This document shows, piece by piece, positions 54,115 through 63,413 of a DNA stretch of 64,000 bases (positions are counted from its first letter, which is position 1; each line of letters opens with the position of its first letter). Source of the DNA: DAIOEK01 sp963708715 (GTDB taxonomy: Bacteria > Chloroflexota > Anaerolineae > Anaerolineales > Anaerolineaceae); contig CAVPSU010000001.1 in assembly GCA_963708715.1 (NCBI GenBank), positions 806,001 to 870,000 of the forward strand, in the 5' to 3' direction. The notes beneath the pieces were generated by a model. That model was given only the letters and a program-made list of their open reading frames with translations, did not search any database and had not been told where the DNA came from. The position numbers and the translations under genes are program-made.

Positions 54115-55038
54115 TTATTCTCGCCTGTAAGGCTTCAGGATGGCGGAAGGACCGGAGATACTGCGTCCAGCCAAAGCTAAGGCCAGGATGGTGACCAGAT
54201 ATGGGAGCGATAAAAATAACTCATACGGCAGTTTGAAGCCGAGAGTTTGCAATCGCAACTGGAGAGCTTGAACACCACCAAAAATGAGAGCTCCCCATAA
54301 TACCTGAAACGCCTGCCAATTTGCGAAGATGATCAGGGCAATGCAGACCCATCCACGCCCGGCGACGATCCCGAAGGTGAATGCACCCAATTGAGCAAGA
54401 GACAGGAAAGCCCCGCCCACTGCCATAAAACCACCGCCGATCATGAGTGCCCAGGTTCGGATAGCATACACATTTAGACCAGCTGCATCCGCTGCTTCCG
54501 GGTTTTCGCCCACAGCTCGAATTTGTAACCCAAAGCGGGTGCGGCTGATGATCCACCAAACGATTGGGATCAACAAAATTGCAATATATGTCAACAGATA
54601 TTGGGAGAAGATCGGACCGAGAATTGGGTTACCACCGAATATCGACAATTGCGGAAATGTGTCAATGGAAGGTTGAACTTTGGATTCACCAAATACCAGG
54701 CGGAAAGAGAACAGGGAAATTCCAGTCCACAGCATGGTGATACCAAGACCGGATACATGCTGATTTACGCCCAGCCGGACGGTCAGCAATGACATCAACA
54801 AACCGGAGATCATCCCTGCCAGAATGGCTGCCAGAATACCCATCCAGAGTGATTCTGTATGATAGGCAACCGCGAAACCAACGAATGCTCCCAGGAACAT
54901 CGTCCCTTCGATGCCCAGATTTAAGACGCCTGAACGTTCGGCAAACAACTCACCCAGAGTACCATAGATCAAAGGGGTAGCTACGCGCAATGTGGCGGCG
55001 ATCAAACCGACCAGGAAGAGTGCAAAGGATGTATTCAT
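54115..55038 (-). CDS. BMP-family ABC transporter permease (second)
   Basis: This 307-residue integral membrane protein has about nine helices with the BPD_transp_2 family pattern: GTLGELFAERSGVLNLGIEGTM near the start and RAVGENPEAADAAGLNV (the EAA-like loop that contacts the ATPase). This is the NupQ/YufQ-type partner in nucleoside uptake systems. Its start overlaps the stop of the first permease (ATGA). Confidence 0.92.
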   Translation of the reverse strand: MNTSFALFLVGLIAATLRVATPLIYGTLGELFAERSGVLNLGIEGTMFLGAFVGFAVAYHTESLWMGILAAILAGMISGLLMSLLTVRLGVNQHVSGLGITMLWTGISLFSFRLVFGESKVQPSIDTFPQLSIFGGNPILGPIFSQYLLTYIAILLIPIVWWIISRTRFGLQIRAVGENPEAADAAGLNVYAIRTWALMIGGGFMAVGGAFLSLAQLGAFTFGIVAGRGWVCIALIIFANWQAFQVLWGALIFGGVQALQLRLQTLGFKLPYELFLSLPYLVTILALALAGRSISGPSAILKPYRRE

Positions 55039-56093
55039 GCTTCAATCCTTCGGATGCGGAAGTTCTGAACCACAAAGAGGGCCAGAGTAACCAGTAATAG
55101 TGTGGATTGGACTACGTCACCCAAATATACGGGAACACCCAGTGTACGGCTGACGGTTTGCGCGCCTGTATCGATCAATCCCATAAATAAGGCAGCGATC
55201 CCCACACCGAAAGGATTTAATGCACCTAGGGTGGCGATTACAATGCCACTGTAACCCAGCCCATCAGATAGTGCGTCGATGAGATGGAAATGGATTCCGG
55301 CAACTTCACCGGCTCCCGCCAGTCCTGCGATACCGCCACTGATCAAAGCTACAGTTAACATGGTCTTATTTACTTTAATACCGGCAAATTTTGCGCCTTC
55401 TTTACTCAAACCAATTGCGCGCATCTTCAAACCAAAGGTGGTCTTTGTCAAGACGATCCATTCCAGAATGATCACTACGATGGCGATCAAGAATCCAAGG
55501 TGAAGTCTGGAGCGGGCAATCAATTTAAAGAATACAGTCCCGGATGCGATATCTGGAGATTGCGGCCACATGGAAATGGGGTCACGCCATGGTCCATTCA
55601 GAACGAATGATGTGATAAATAGAATAACTGAATTTAGTAACAGGGTGGTGACCACTTCATCGACATTAAGCTTTACTTTCAGTAGAGCTGGTCCGAGTGC
55701 CCAGAGCATTCCTGCCAGGAAACCTCCCACGATCATCGCTGGGATCCCCAGGATTGGAGGAACATCTTTCAGAACAATACCCAACCAGGCAGCCATGATG
55801 GCACCTGCATAAAGCTGACCTTCTGCACCGATATTGTAATATCCGGCACTAAAAGCAAATGCAACGGATGCACCCGTTAAGAGCAAGGGTGTAGATTTAA
55901 CCAACACTTCTATTGCGCTCACCTTGGTGCTCAATGGCAAAACCAGGAAATTAAAATAAGCCTGGAATGGATTCGCTCCGGCAGCCATGATCAAAACCGA
56001 AGTAATCAGAAAAGTCACTGGGATGGCAATGATCGGTATCAGCGGTCTCAACCACATAGGGGCTGGAGCCCGCTCTATCTTCAATGTTGACAC
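55035..56093 (-). CDS. BMP-family ABC transporter permease (first)
   Basis: This 352-residue membrane protein belongs to the BPD_transp_2 family: FSAGYYNIGAEGQLYAGAI and MRAIGLSKEGAKFAGIKV are the channel and coupling-loop landmarks, and LGALNPFGVGIAALFMG is typical of NupP/YufP-type permeases. The GTG at 56093 is chosen because GGAGGAG lies 5-6 bases before it. An open frame reaching 56336 would overlap the ATPase gene by more than 200 bases and lacks family similarity. Confidence 0.9.
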   Translation of the reverse strand: MSTLKIERAPAPMWLRPLIPIIAIPVTFLITSVLIMAAGANPFQAYFNFLVLPLSTKVSAIEVLVKSTPLLLTGASVAFAFSAGYYNIGAEGQLYAGAIMAAWLGIVLKDVPPILGIPAMIVGGFLAGMLWALGPALLKVKLNVDEVVTTLLLNSVILFITSFVLNGPWRDPISMWPQSPDIASGTVFFKLIARSRLHLGFLIAIVVIILEWIVLTKTTFGLKMRAIGLSKEGAKFAGIKVNKTMLTVALISGGIAGLAGAGEVAGIHFHLIDALSDGLGYSGIVIATLGALNPFGVGIAALFMGLIDTGAQTVSRTLGVPVYLGDVVQSTLLLVTLALFVVQNFRIRRIEA

Positions 56094-56115
56094 GTTTCTC
56101 CTCCTCGCACTCGTT

Positions 56116-57603
56116 TCAGGCTGTTGTGCCAGCCATGAGCAGTCCAAGTTTTTCGGCGGTCGCCTCGTGAGCAGGGAAAATGCCCGTGATCGTACCTTCG
56201 TAAATGACTGCGATCCTGTCTGACAAAGCCATAATTTCATCCAGATCTTCTGAGATGAGTAATACAGCGGCTCCGCGATCGCGCTGTTCAAGCAAACGCG
56301 CGCGAACATAATCCGTTGCACCCACATCAAGACCACGGGTTGGTTGAGAGACGATCACGACGTCCGGCTGTCTGGAGAGCGTGCGAGCCAGCATTACTTT
56401 CTGCATATTCCCGCCCGAGAGAGTGCGCAGCCGGTCCTTCGGTGACGCCTTGATTTGATAATCCTTGATCAATTCTTTTGCATTTGCCTGGATCTTACTC
56501 TTATCCAGAAAACCATTGGTCTGAAATTCGTTGATTTGATCAAGCATCAGGTTTTCTGCAACTGTTAATTCGCCGACCAAATTTGCGTGGCGGTCTTCTG
56601 GGATTCGACCAACGCCTGCAGCGCAGACGGCCGATGGATTAGCGCCTGTGAGATCCTTTTCATCGAAAACTATCTTCCCACCGGTCGGTTTTAACATACC
56701 GCATAACACGGCAGATAGTTCGCCCTGTCCATTGCCGGATACACCTGCAATCCCGAGTATCTCACCTTCATGGATCTTAAGGGAGACATCCCGGAGCGCT
56801 GGCAAGCCCTTTTCATCCGAAGCAGTGAGGTGGTCAATTTCAAGACGGACCTTCCCTGTTTCTCTTTCGCTCTGGCGGCTGACGCCAAAATTCTCGCGTC
56901 CAACCATCATAGTTGCCAGTTGCCGAGCATCCGTATCCGTTTTCTGAACTGTACCTACCGATTTACCATCTCGTAATACGGTTATCCGATTACAGATATG
57001 CATCACCTCATTCAACTTGTGAGAAATAAAGATGACTGATAAACCCTCTTTTTGCAATCGCTGAAGCGCTTCAAAAAGAATGTCCACTTCCTGTGGAACC
57101 AGTACAGCCGTTGGTTCGTCCAGAATTAGAACTGTTGCACCATGATATAAAGCTTTTAGTATTTCTACGCGTTGTCTTTCTCCAACCGATAGATGCCGAA
57201 TAAGTGTCCGGGGTTTGACGGGAATCCCAAATCGTTCCGATGCCTCAGCCACGCTTTTTTCTATTTCATCAAGTTTAAGTACTATTCCTTTTTGGTCAGC
57301 TAATGCCAGATTCTCCGCTACGGTTAAGGTGGGCACCAACGTAAAATGTTGTGTCACCATCCCAATTCCAGTGCGAATGGCATCTTTGGGCGAGTGAATA
57401 GTGACTGGAGATCCATTTACTAATATCTCCCCACTATCGGCTGTATATAGACCGTATAAAATACGCATGAGGGTGGTTTTGCCGGCGCCGTTTTCACCCA
57501 ATAAAGCATGAATTTCGCCTTTTTCAAGTTCGAAATTGACATGATCACTCGCGACTAGATCGCCGAACCGCTTGACGATCCCTTTCATTTGAACAGCTAA
57601 CAT
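56116..57603 (-). CDS. BMP-family ABC transporter ATP-binding protein (two ATPase domains)
   Basis: This 495-residue protein has two ABC ATPase domains in tandem, as in sugar and nucleoside (NupO/YufO) systems. Domain 1: Walker A GENGAGKTTLMRI, signature HLSVGERQRVEI, Walker B LILDEPTAVL. Domain 2: degenerate Walker A GVSGNGQGELSAV, signature TLSGGNMQKVMLAR, and Walker B-like VVIVSQPTRGLD. The second Walker A lacks the usual Lys, normal for this family. The start at 57603 has GAGGTG six bases upstream. A 12-bp hairpin separates it from the binding-protein gene. Confidence 0.93.
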   Translation of the reverse strand: MLAVQMKGIVKRFGDLVASDHVNFELEKGEIHALLGENGAGKTTLMRILYGLYTADSGEILVNGSPVTIHSPKDAIRTGIGMVTQHFTLVPTLTVAENLALADQKGIVLKLDEIEKSVAEASERFGIPVKPRTLIRHLSVGERQRVEILKALYHGATVLILDEPTAVLVPQEVDILFEALQRLQKEGLSVIFISHKLNEVMHICNRITVLRDGKSVGTVQKTDTDARQLATMMVGRENFGVSRQSERETGKVRLEIDHLTASDEKGLPALRDVSLKIHEGEILGIAGVSGNGQGELSAVLCGMLKPTGGKIVFDEKDLTGANPSAVCAAGVGRIPEDRHANLVGELTVAENLMLDQINEFQTNGFLDKSKIQANAKELIKDYQIKASPKDRLRTLSGGNMQKVMLARTLSRQPDVVIVSQPTRGLDVGATDYVRARLLEQRDRGAAVLLISEDLDEIMALSDRIAVIYEGTITGIFPAHEATAEKLGLLMAGTTA

Positions 57604-57617
57604 GAGCACCTCGACAA

Positions 57618-57646
57618 AAGGGCAGCAGGTTATCCCTGCTGCCCTT
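57618..57646 (-). other. Intercistronic stem-loop between the binding protein and the ABC ATPase genes
   Basis: AAGGGCAGCAGG and CCTGCTGCCCTT form a perfect 12-bp stem with a 5-base loop, followed on the minus strand by TTG. Such structures often act as partial terminators or protect the upstream mRNA, giving more binding protein than transporter. Confidence 0.75.
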
Positions 57647-57663
57647 GACTACAAAGCGATGTA

Positions 57664-58749
57664 TTAGTTGGTTGCTGCGGGTTGAGCTTCGTCGATATCC
57701 ACGCGGAAAGTACCGGCGAGGATTTCAGCTTCTTTTGCCTTGACAGCGGCAACCAGGTCGGCTGGCAGCTTGCTCTCGGTGTTATGGAAAGGAGCCAAAG
57801 TAGCGCCACCTTTACCCATCATCGAGAAATCTTTCAGATCCTGACCGGTGAAGGTACCGGCAGAAACCTGTTTGACCAGGTAATCAACAGTTGGGTCCAT
57901 GTTCCAGACAGTGCTGGAGACAACCAGGTCAGGAGCGAGTTCGTTCTGATCGCTCATAGCACCGAAAGCCCACAAACCTTTTTCGGAAGCGGCTTCGATG
58001 ACGCCGAAGCGCTCAGCGAACAGGACGTCAGCCCCACCATCGATCTGGGCAATCGCAGCTTCTTTAGCAGCAGCAGGATCGAACCAGCTGTTGATAAAGG
58101 AGACCATGACTACAGCATTGGGGTTCTGTGCTTTGGCGCCGGCGATGAAGGCATTGACGATACGGTTTACTTCTGGAACTGGAAGTCCACCGACAACACC
58201 AATCTTATTGGATACGGTTAATCCACCAGCTAGCATACCCATGAGGTAAGCAGGTTCGTGGATCCAGTTATCGAAGACAGCCATGTTAGGGTCAGCAGGA
58301 CCAGATCCGGAACCAAAGGCAAAGGCGACTTCGGGGTAATCTTTTGCAACACGTCGGACGGCTTCTTCATTACCAAAGGCATCACCGAGGATAAGATCGG
58401 GTTTCTGTTGATCGCAAACTTCGCGTAATACACGTTCCATATCACCAGAGTAACCGATGTTTTCGGTGTAGGTGTATTCGATCTGGCCGGCGTCATTGGC
58501 TTTTGTCAATGCGGCGTGAATTACACCATCCCAGGGTTCTTCGATCGGAGTTGCGAAGGCACCAAAGACTTTTAATTTAGCGACTGCTTCGGGAGTTGCG
58601 GTTACGACTACTTCCACTGGTTTTTCAACAACAGTGGTCACCTGAACTTCGATTGTTTCAGGGGCTGCAGGAGCAGCGGGGGCACAGGCTGAAAGTGATA
58701 CCATCAAGATGGCAACGACAGCGATAACACTGAACAATTTCTTAGACAT
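57664..58749 (-). CDS. BMP-family substrate-binding lipoprotein
   Basis: This 361-residue lipoprotein has signal and lipobox LSAC (Cys near residue 21) and a short Ala/Pro linker. The periplasmic-binding fold carries BMP (basic membrane protein) landmarks: LKVFGAFATPIEEPWDGVIH, YPEVAFAFGSG, KIGVVGGLPVPEVNR and SFINSWFDPAAAKEAA. BMP proteins bind nucleosides or purines in characterised systems. GGAGGAG lies before the ATG at 58749. It heads the operon, whose leader has two terminator-like elements. Confidence 0.93.
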   Translation of the reverse strand: MSKKLFSVIAVVAILMVSLSACAPAAPAAPETIEVQVTTVVEKPVEVVVTATPEAVAKLKVFGAFATPIEEPWDGVIHAALTKANDAGQIEYTYTENIGYSGDMERVLREVCDQQKPDLILGDAFGNEEAVRRVAKDYPEVAFAFGSGSGPADPNMAVFDNWIHEPAYLMGMLAGGLTVSNKIGVVGGLPVPEVNRIVNAFIAGAKAQNPNAVVMVSFINSWFDPAAAKEAAIAQIDGGADVLFAERFGVIEAASEKGLWAFGAMSDQNELAPDLVVSSTVWNMDPTVDYLVKQVSAGTFTGQDLKDFSMMGKGGATLAPFHNTESKLPADLVAAVKAKEAEILAGTFRVDIDEAQPAATN

Positions 58750-58820
58750 GGAACTCCTCCTCATTTATATTGGTTAACGTTGGTATTTACTGGTGGTGAA
58801 TATACAGGCTCGTGTCGGGT

Positions 58821-58887
58821 AAAAAACCACCTCCCTTCGGTGAGATTGTGAGATAAAAAACCCCATCTCCCCTGTAATTAACGGGGC
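58821..58887 (-). promoter_or_regulatory. Leader of the BMP operon with two tandem G-rich / T6 elements
   Basis: Reading the minus strand, the first unit contains CCCC, then GGGG, then a second GGGG followed by TTTTTT. The CCCC can pair with either GGGG run, giving mutually exclusive anti-terminator and terminator hairpins. The second unit, about 15 bases later, has CACC and GGTG followed by TTTTTT. This resembles an attenuator or riboswitch expression platform; no known aptamer was recognised. A TATAAT at 58996-58991 (minus) is a possible -10. The rest of the 377-base gap to the next gene (58750-59126) shows no gene. Confidence 0.45.
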
Positions 58888-59126
58888 AATGAGGTTCGAA
58901 TTATTTGTGGAATGGGATATAGTGTTTCAATCGGTTTTAACCAAATTAGTAAGATTGGTAGTACCAGACTATTGTTCTTATAACGTCATTATTATAACGA
59001 TAAATATTCGCGTCGAAAAGTGACAAATAGCAGCGATTTTTATGCCATTTCGAGAAATCCAACTAAAATCAGCGTAACCAGGAGAAATTCAAAGAATAAT
59101 GGTTGGTTCCGGAAATAATTGGGCTA

Positions 59127-59702
59127 TTAACGACAGCTTTTTTTTCGGCGTTTTCTAAATAGGAGAAGGAGAAGTAATACTGGCCAGATCCACACCAGAT
59201 CACCCGGACCAGTGCGTCCGGTTCGCGGAGCAGTGCGTCGTACATGGATAAGTCTGTAATCCTTGCATTCTGCCATCAGCTCTTCATCGGATATTGTTTT
59301 CGGATTTAATCCCATCAATTTGGTTACAAAGCCGCTATTGGTCATGATTTCCCGTACGATGGGCAAAGTATCTGCATTTAGCGAAATTTCTTCCGCAGTG
59401 CCGGCAAACCAACCATCCGGATGCCAGATCTCAACCTGGGGATTTTCTAGAATATTGCTATACCAATCAGAACCTTGTCCAAATCCGGCTGCGCAATATA
59501 TTTCACCATCCGCTACCGCAAAATTTACCGGGGTGCGATATCGTTTGCCGCTGCTCCTACCGTAGTGAGTGATAACCATATATGTCCCGATGCCAGCCGG
59601 CCAGGCTGACAGCCACCTGCCTAAACCTAAACGCCAGAGTAGGATCTGGCATCGATTGATATACCGAAACGCTTTACGCAAGGATGGATTTAACTCGGAC
59701 AT
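59127..59702 (-). CDS. Deazaflavin (F420)-dependent nitroreductase-family protein with C-terminal membrane tail
   Basis: This 191-residue protein has the split-barrel Ddn/DUF385 domain (about 25-150): GIGTYMVITHYGRSSGKRYRTPVNF, then GSDWYSNILENPQVEIW, which are the core motifs of the deazaflavin-dependent nitroreductase family. Residues about 168-191 form a hydrophobic helix followed by Arg/Lys residues (LLLLLLFRKRRKK), a tail anchor not usual in this family. It should bind F420 or a related flavin and reduce a quinone, aldehyde or other small molecule near the membrane. It is monocistronic, between divergent regions. Confidence 0.8.
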   Translation of the reverse strand: MSELNPSLRKAFRYINRCQILLWRLGLGRWLSAWPAGIGTYMVITHYGRSSGKRYRTPVNFAVADGEIYCAAGFGQGSDWYSNILENPQVEIWHPDGWFAGTAEEISLNADTLPIVREIMTNSGFVTKLMGLNPKTISDEELMAECKDYRLIHVRRTAPRTGRTGPGDLVWIWPVLLLLLLFRKRRKKSCR

Positions 59703-59844
59703 GGATCAACTCCTCTATATGGTACTTTGATTCTAGTCCAAGTCTTGGTCAAGTCAAACTACCTTACGATGTATTACCAAAACTAGTTTTATTTATAGAC
59801 GGAGGATACTTTTCATGCAATAATGAAATCACAAGGTACTTAGA

Positions 59845-62286
59845 ATGCCTCAAGTAGATACCGATAACCGTATGAATCGTCTCGTCGGTTATTTTTCAGA
59901 AATAACCGGCAGATTTTCTAACCCCAATCATGAAAAACTATCTGATTCGATTCCCGCGATCCTAAATAGAACAGGCCAGTTGGCTGGGGTTGATTTAATT
60001 AACGTCCTGATCCTCAAAGCGGACAATCCGGTTCCCCAGACAATATTTAATTCAAATAGGGGCAGAAAAAGGGGCAAAAATTCGAAGGGAGAGATCTCCT
60101 GGTTATATCCCTGGCTCATCCAAAGAACAAAAATACATAAAAACCTCCGCGTCAATGACGTCCGCAAATCCTTCGATAAGCAAATTCCTTTGAAAGAATT
60201 AGCTATAAATTCTGGGTTTCGATCGATTTTTTCTGTCCGATCAAAGTTGTCGAATGATTCTTCTTACATCATTAGCTTTATTACTACGGAAGAGGTTCAT
60301 ATATGGTCTGACCATGAGATCCAAATCCTTCGACTAATGTCGGGGTTTCTTTCGTCTTTCTTCTCAAGATTAACAATGGAAGAGGAAAACCGAAAAAACG
60401 CGTTACGGTTTCAGACACTTTACGATCAATCTCCAATAGCTATCTGGGAAGAGGACTTTTCAGAAGTGAAGAGATATATTTATCGAAAAAAATTCTTATC
60501 TACGCAAAAGTGCCGGGATTATTTTTACAGTCATCAAGATACAGTTATCAGGTTAATGTCCTCCATTAAAATTTTGGATGTGAACGACATTACATTAAAA
60601 ATGTGGAACCACACCGATAAATCCAGTTTATTAGGTGGTTTGGGCCTTTCCAATATTCAGGAAAATATCCACAAATATATCGAGGAGTTGGTTGCGATAT
60701 CAGAGGATCGGCTCTTCCACAAGATCGAAAACCTGATCATCACAGGTGCGACTGGGAAAGATAATTATGTGAATTTGTATTGGAATGTGATGCCGGGTCA
60801 TGAAAAAGATTGGTCACGAGTTTTGGTTTCTGCAGTAGACAACACAGGACAAATTAACACTGAGAAATCTCTTCGCGCCAGTGAAGAGCGGCTTCGAATG
60901 TTGGTAGATAATGCGGAAGATATGATCTTCTTACAGGAGTCTTCGGGCAAACTACTTTTCTTCAACAGCCCACCGATATATGAAATTAACGAAGCAGCAA
61001 TCATGGGTAAATCGCCCAGAGATGCATTACCGGAAGAGTATGCAAATTCAATCGAGAATGCATTTATAACAGTAATGAAAAGTCAGAAACCCTTTCATTA
61101 TGAAACACCAGTTCCTTCTTCCAGAGGGCAAATGTGGATCTCTTTCCTGGCGTATCCTGTGACCGACCAGCAGAAGAAGATCCATGCAGTAGGTACGATT
61201 GGTCGGAATATTACCCGTCAGAAGGAAGCGGAATTATCGTTGGCTGAGGCACAAAAAGCCCTATCTGCCAGGGTTATCGAACTTGAAAGAAGGAATTTTG
61301 AAATAAGCATGCAATCCGAAATGCTTACGATGATGCAATTCAGCCAGGAAATTGACGAAACGTATAAAATGGTAGGTCAAGTATTACGGCAACTCTTCCC
61401 GGGGTTGAATGGCTCCTTGCTTGCGTTGAATTCAAGTCGTAATGAATTATCTGAACACTACTCATGGGGAATTGACGGTCTCAGTCGATCAAGTTTCCAG
61501 GCGGAAGCTTGCTGGGCATTAAGAAGCGGTAAACCTTTCTTGAATGTAGATACGAATCAAGGATTTGTCTGTCAGCACATCCCGCAACCATTACCCCATA
61601 GTACTTACTGTGTTCCATTTATGATCGATAATGTGCCGGCGGGCTGTTTAAGCATCTGGCCAAATTTGCCAAATGGATCAATTCAGGAAACGGAGATCCG
61701 ACTAGCAAATTCTACGTGTGAACAGATCGGGTTGGCATTTACCAATATCAAATTACGCCAGGGATTACGGGAACAGGCAATTCGGGATGGATTGACCGGT
61801 CTCTATAATCGGTTGTATCTGGATGAATCGATCACCCGCGAGCTTTATCGTCAGGAACGCAATGGACAGGCTCTCAGCGTGATCATGATGGATCTGGATC
61901 ATTTGAAAGAGATAAATGATATTTACGGGCATGCCGCTGGTGATTCTGTCCTTAGAGCCCTGGGGCATTTATTGAAACAATCTGTACGAGCGTCAGACTT
62001 GCCTTGCCGTTATGGGGGTGATGAATTTGTCCTGGTCATGCCTGAGACTTCACTTGAGATTGCCCGAAGACGTGCCGAAAAAATCGCAGATTTATTCAGA
62101 AAACTCAGCATTCCATTCGGCGCTCAAACACTGGGCGGATATACACTCTCCATTGGTATTGCGACTGCTCCACAGCATGGTCATACCAGCCAGGATCTAT
62201 TATCTTCCGTGGACACCGCGTTGTATCAAGCCAAACGCGCTGGAAGAGATCGAATTGTTAATGCCTCTTCAGAGATAGACGAGTAA
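59845..62286 (+). CDS. Diguanylate cyclase with GAF and PAS sensory domains
   Basis: This 813-residue soluble protein has an N-terminal GAF-like domain (about 10-180), a divergent PAS-like region (about 190-340), a PAS domain (about 345-465), a second GAF domain (about 495-640) and a GGDEF domain (about 650-810). The active-site loop reads RYGGDEF at about 722-728, so it should make c-di-GMP. R-A-S-D lies exactly five residues upstream, an intact inhibitory I-site, so it is feedback-controlled. No EAL domain is present. Coiled-coil linkers join the modules. It is monocistronic. Confidence 0.92.
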   Translation: MPQVDTDNRMNRLVGYFSEITGRFSNPNHEKLSDSIPAILNRTGQLAGVDLINVLILKADNPVPQTIFNSNRGRKRGKNSKGEISWLYPWLIQRTKIHKNLRVNDVRKSFDKQIPLKELAINSGFRSIFSVRSKLSNDSSYIISFITTEEVHIWSDHEIQILRLMSGFLSSFFSRLTMEEENRKNALRFQTLYDQSPIAIWEEDFSEVKRYIYRKKFLSTQKCRDYFYSHQDTVIRLMSSIKILDVNDITLKMWNHTDKSSLLGGLGLSNIQENIHKYIEELVAISEDRLFHKIENLIITGATGKDNYVNLYWNVMPGHEKDWSRVLVSAVDNTGQINTEKSLRASEERLRMLVDNAEDMIFLQESSGKLLFFNSPPIYEINEAAIMGKSPRDALPEEYANSIENAFITVMKSQKPFHYETPVPSSRGQMWISFLAYPVTDQQKKIHAVGTIGRNITRQKEAELSLAEAQKALSARVIELERRNFEISMQSEMLTMMQFSQEIDETYKMVGQVLRQLFPGLNGSLLALNSSRNELSEHYSWGIDGLSRSSFQAEACWALRSGKPFLNVDTNQGFVCQHIPQPLPHSTYCVPFMIDNVPAGCLSIWPNLPNGSIQETEIRLANSTCEQIGLAFTNIKLRQGLREQAIRDGLTGLYNRLYLDESITRELYRQERNGQALSVIMMDLDHLKEINDIYGHAAGDSVLRALGHLLKQSVRASDLPCRYGGDEFVLVMPETSLEIARRRAEKIADLFRKLSIPFGAQTLGGYTLSIGIATAPQHGHTSQDLLSSVDTALYQAKRAGRDRIVNASSEIDE

Positions 62287-62426
62287 ATTTCCACTTTCAT
62301 GTCAAAACTTCCACAATAATTCATCCGTTTTCAATATTAATCTATTCCACAACCAGTTTCCAAGACGAAACGTATTTATAATGGTAGTCAGATCGTACAA
62401 CTTGATATGTTTTTTGGAGTTTGACA

Positions 62427-63371
62427 ATGAATGCTACAGTTGATCGTAAACGGATTGGAATATTTCTGGTTTTCGCTTTCGGAATCGCCTGGGTCACCGC
62501 CCTGGTAGTCTATCTCACGGGTGGTCTACAAAATTCGCCCGAGATATTTCCTGGATCAGGAATAACACAGGCGCTTTTTTTGATCGCAGGTCCATATATG
62601 TTTGCTCCGGCATTGGCAAATGTTTTTACCCGATGGATCACCCATGAAGGATGGAAGGACACAAATCTCCGTCCTGGGTTTCGGAAAGGATGGAAATACT
62701 GGCTGGCAGCCTGGTGGTTACCTCCTATCTTTACTATTATCGGTGCGTTGGTATTCTTTGCCTTACTTCCTGGCACATTTGATCCGTCCTTATCCACCAT
62801 GGCTGGGATGATGCCTCAAAATGTAGCTTTGCCATTCCCACTTATGACCCTCTTTATTCTACAGATGGTCCAAGGTATCATTTTAAGCCCATTCCTAAAT
62901 AGCCTTTTTACTTTCGGAGAAGAATTCGGCTGGCGAGGATATCTCCTCCAAAAGCTACTTCCTCTTGGAAAGCTCAAGTCTGTGCTGTTCCTGGGTGTGA
63001 TCTGGGGCATCTGGCATGCGCCCGTCATAGCCTTGGGACATAATTACGGTTTGTCTTACCCTGGTGTTCCATGGCTTGGCATCCTGGCGATGATCTGGTT
63101 CTGTATCACAGTTGGTACATTGATCTCCTGGCTAACGATTCGGGGAGGTTCGGTATGGCCGGCAGTCATCGCTCATGCGACCCTGAACGGTACTGCGGGT
63201 TTTGGAATATTGCTCGTGAAAGGAAATCCAAGCACACTGATCGGTCCGATGCCGACGGGTATCCTGGGGGGGATTATATTTGCCATTTTCGCGGTCCTGG
63301 TTTGGAACAATTTCCGGAAAGAAAAGCCGGCTGGGGAAGAAAGTCAGCTAGCTGCGTCCGTATCTGGTTAA
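62427..63371 (+). CDS. CPBP-family intramembrane metalloprotease
   Basis: This 314-residue membrane protein has about eight helices and the three CAAX/CPBP motifs: EEFGWRGYLLQKLLPLG (Glu-Glu-x3-Arg), WGIWHAPVIALGH (His) and VIAHATLNG (His with Asn). These form the metal or catalytic site of intramembrane endopeptidases of the Abi/Rce1 group. Substrates are unknown; related proteins process peptides or give bacteriocin immunity. The ATG at 62427 has GGAGT at the right distance; a TTG two codons earlier is less likely. Residue use is typical. Confidence 0.9.
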   Translation: MNATVDRKRIGIFLVFAFGIAWVTALVVYLTGGLQNSPEIFPGSGITQALFLIAGPYMFAPALANVFTRWITHEGWKDTNLRPGFRKGWKYWLAAWWLPPIFTIIGALVFFALLPGTFDPSLSTMAGMMPQNVALPFPLMTLFILQMVQGIILSPFLNSLFTFGEEFGWRGYLLQKLLPLGKLKSVLFLGVIWGIWHAPVIALGHNYGLSYPGVPWLGILAMIWFCITVGTLISWLTIRGGSVWPAVIAHATLNGTAGFGILLVKGNPSTLIGPMPTGILGGIIFAIFAVLVWNNFRKEKPAGEESQLAASVSG

Positions 63372-63413
63372 ATTCATCTCCCTCTCAATCACTATCCTGG
63401 AAAGAAGGTTTGA

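Noticed and set aside
56094..56336. N-terminal extension of the first BMP permease
   Set aside because: It overlaps the ATPase gene and lacks similarity to permeases. A GTG at 56093 with a strong Shine-Dalgarno fits better.
58750..59126. Purine riboswitch in the BMP operon leader
   Set aside because: The conserved purine aptamer loops and three-way junction were not seen. Only terminator-like elements can be supported.
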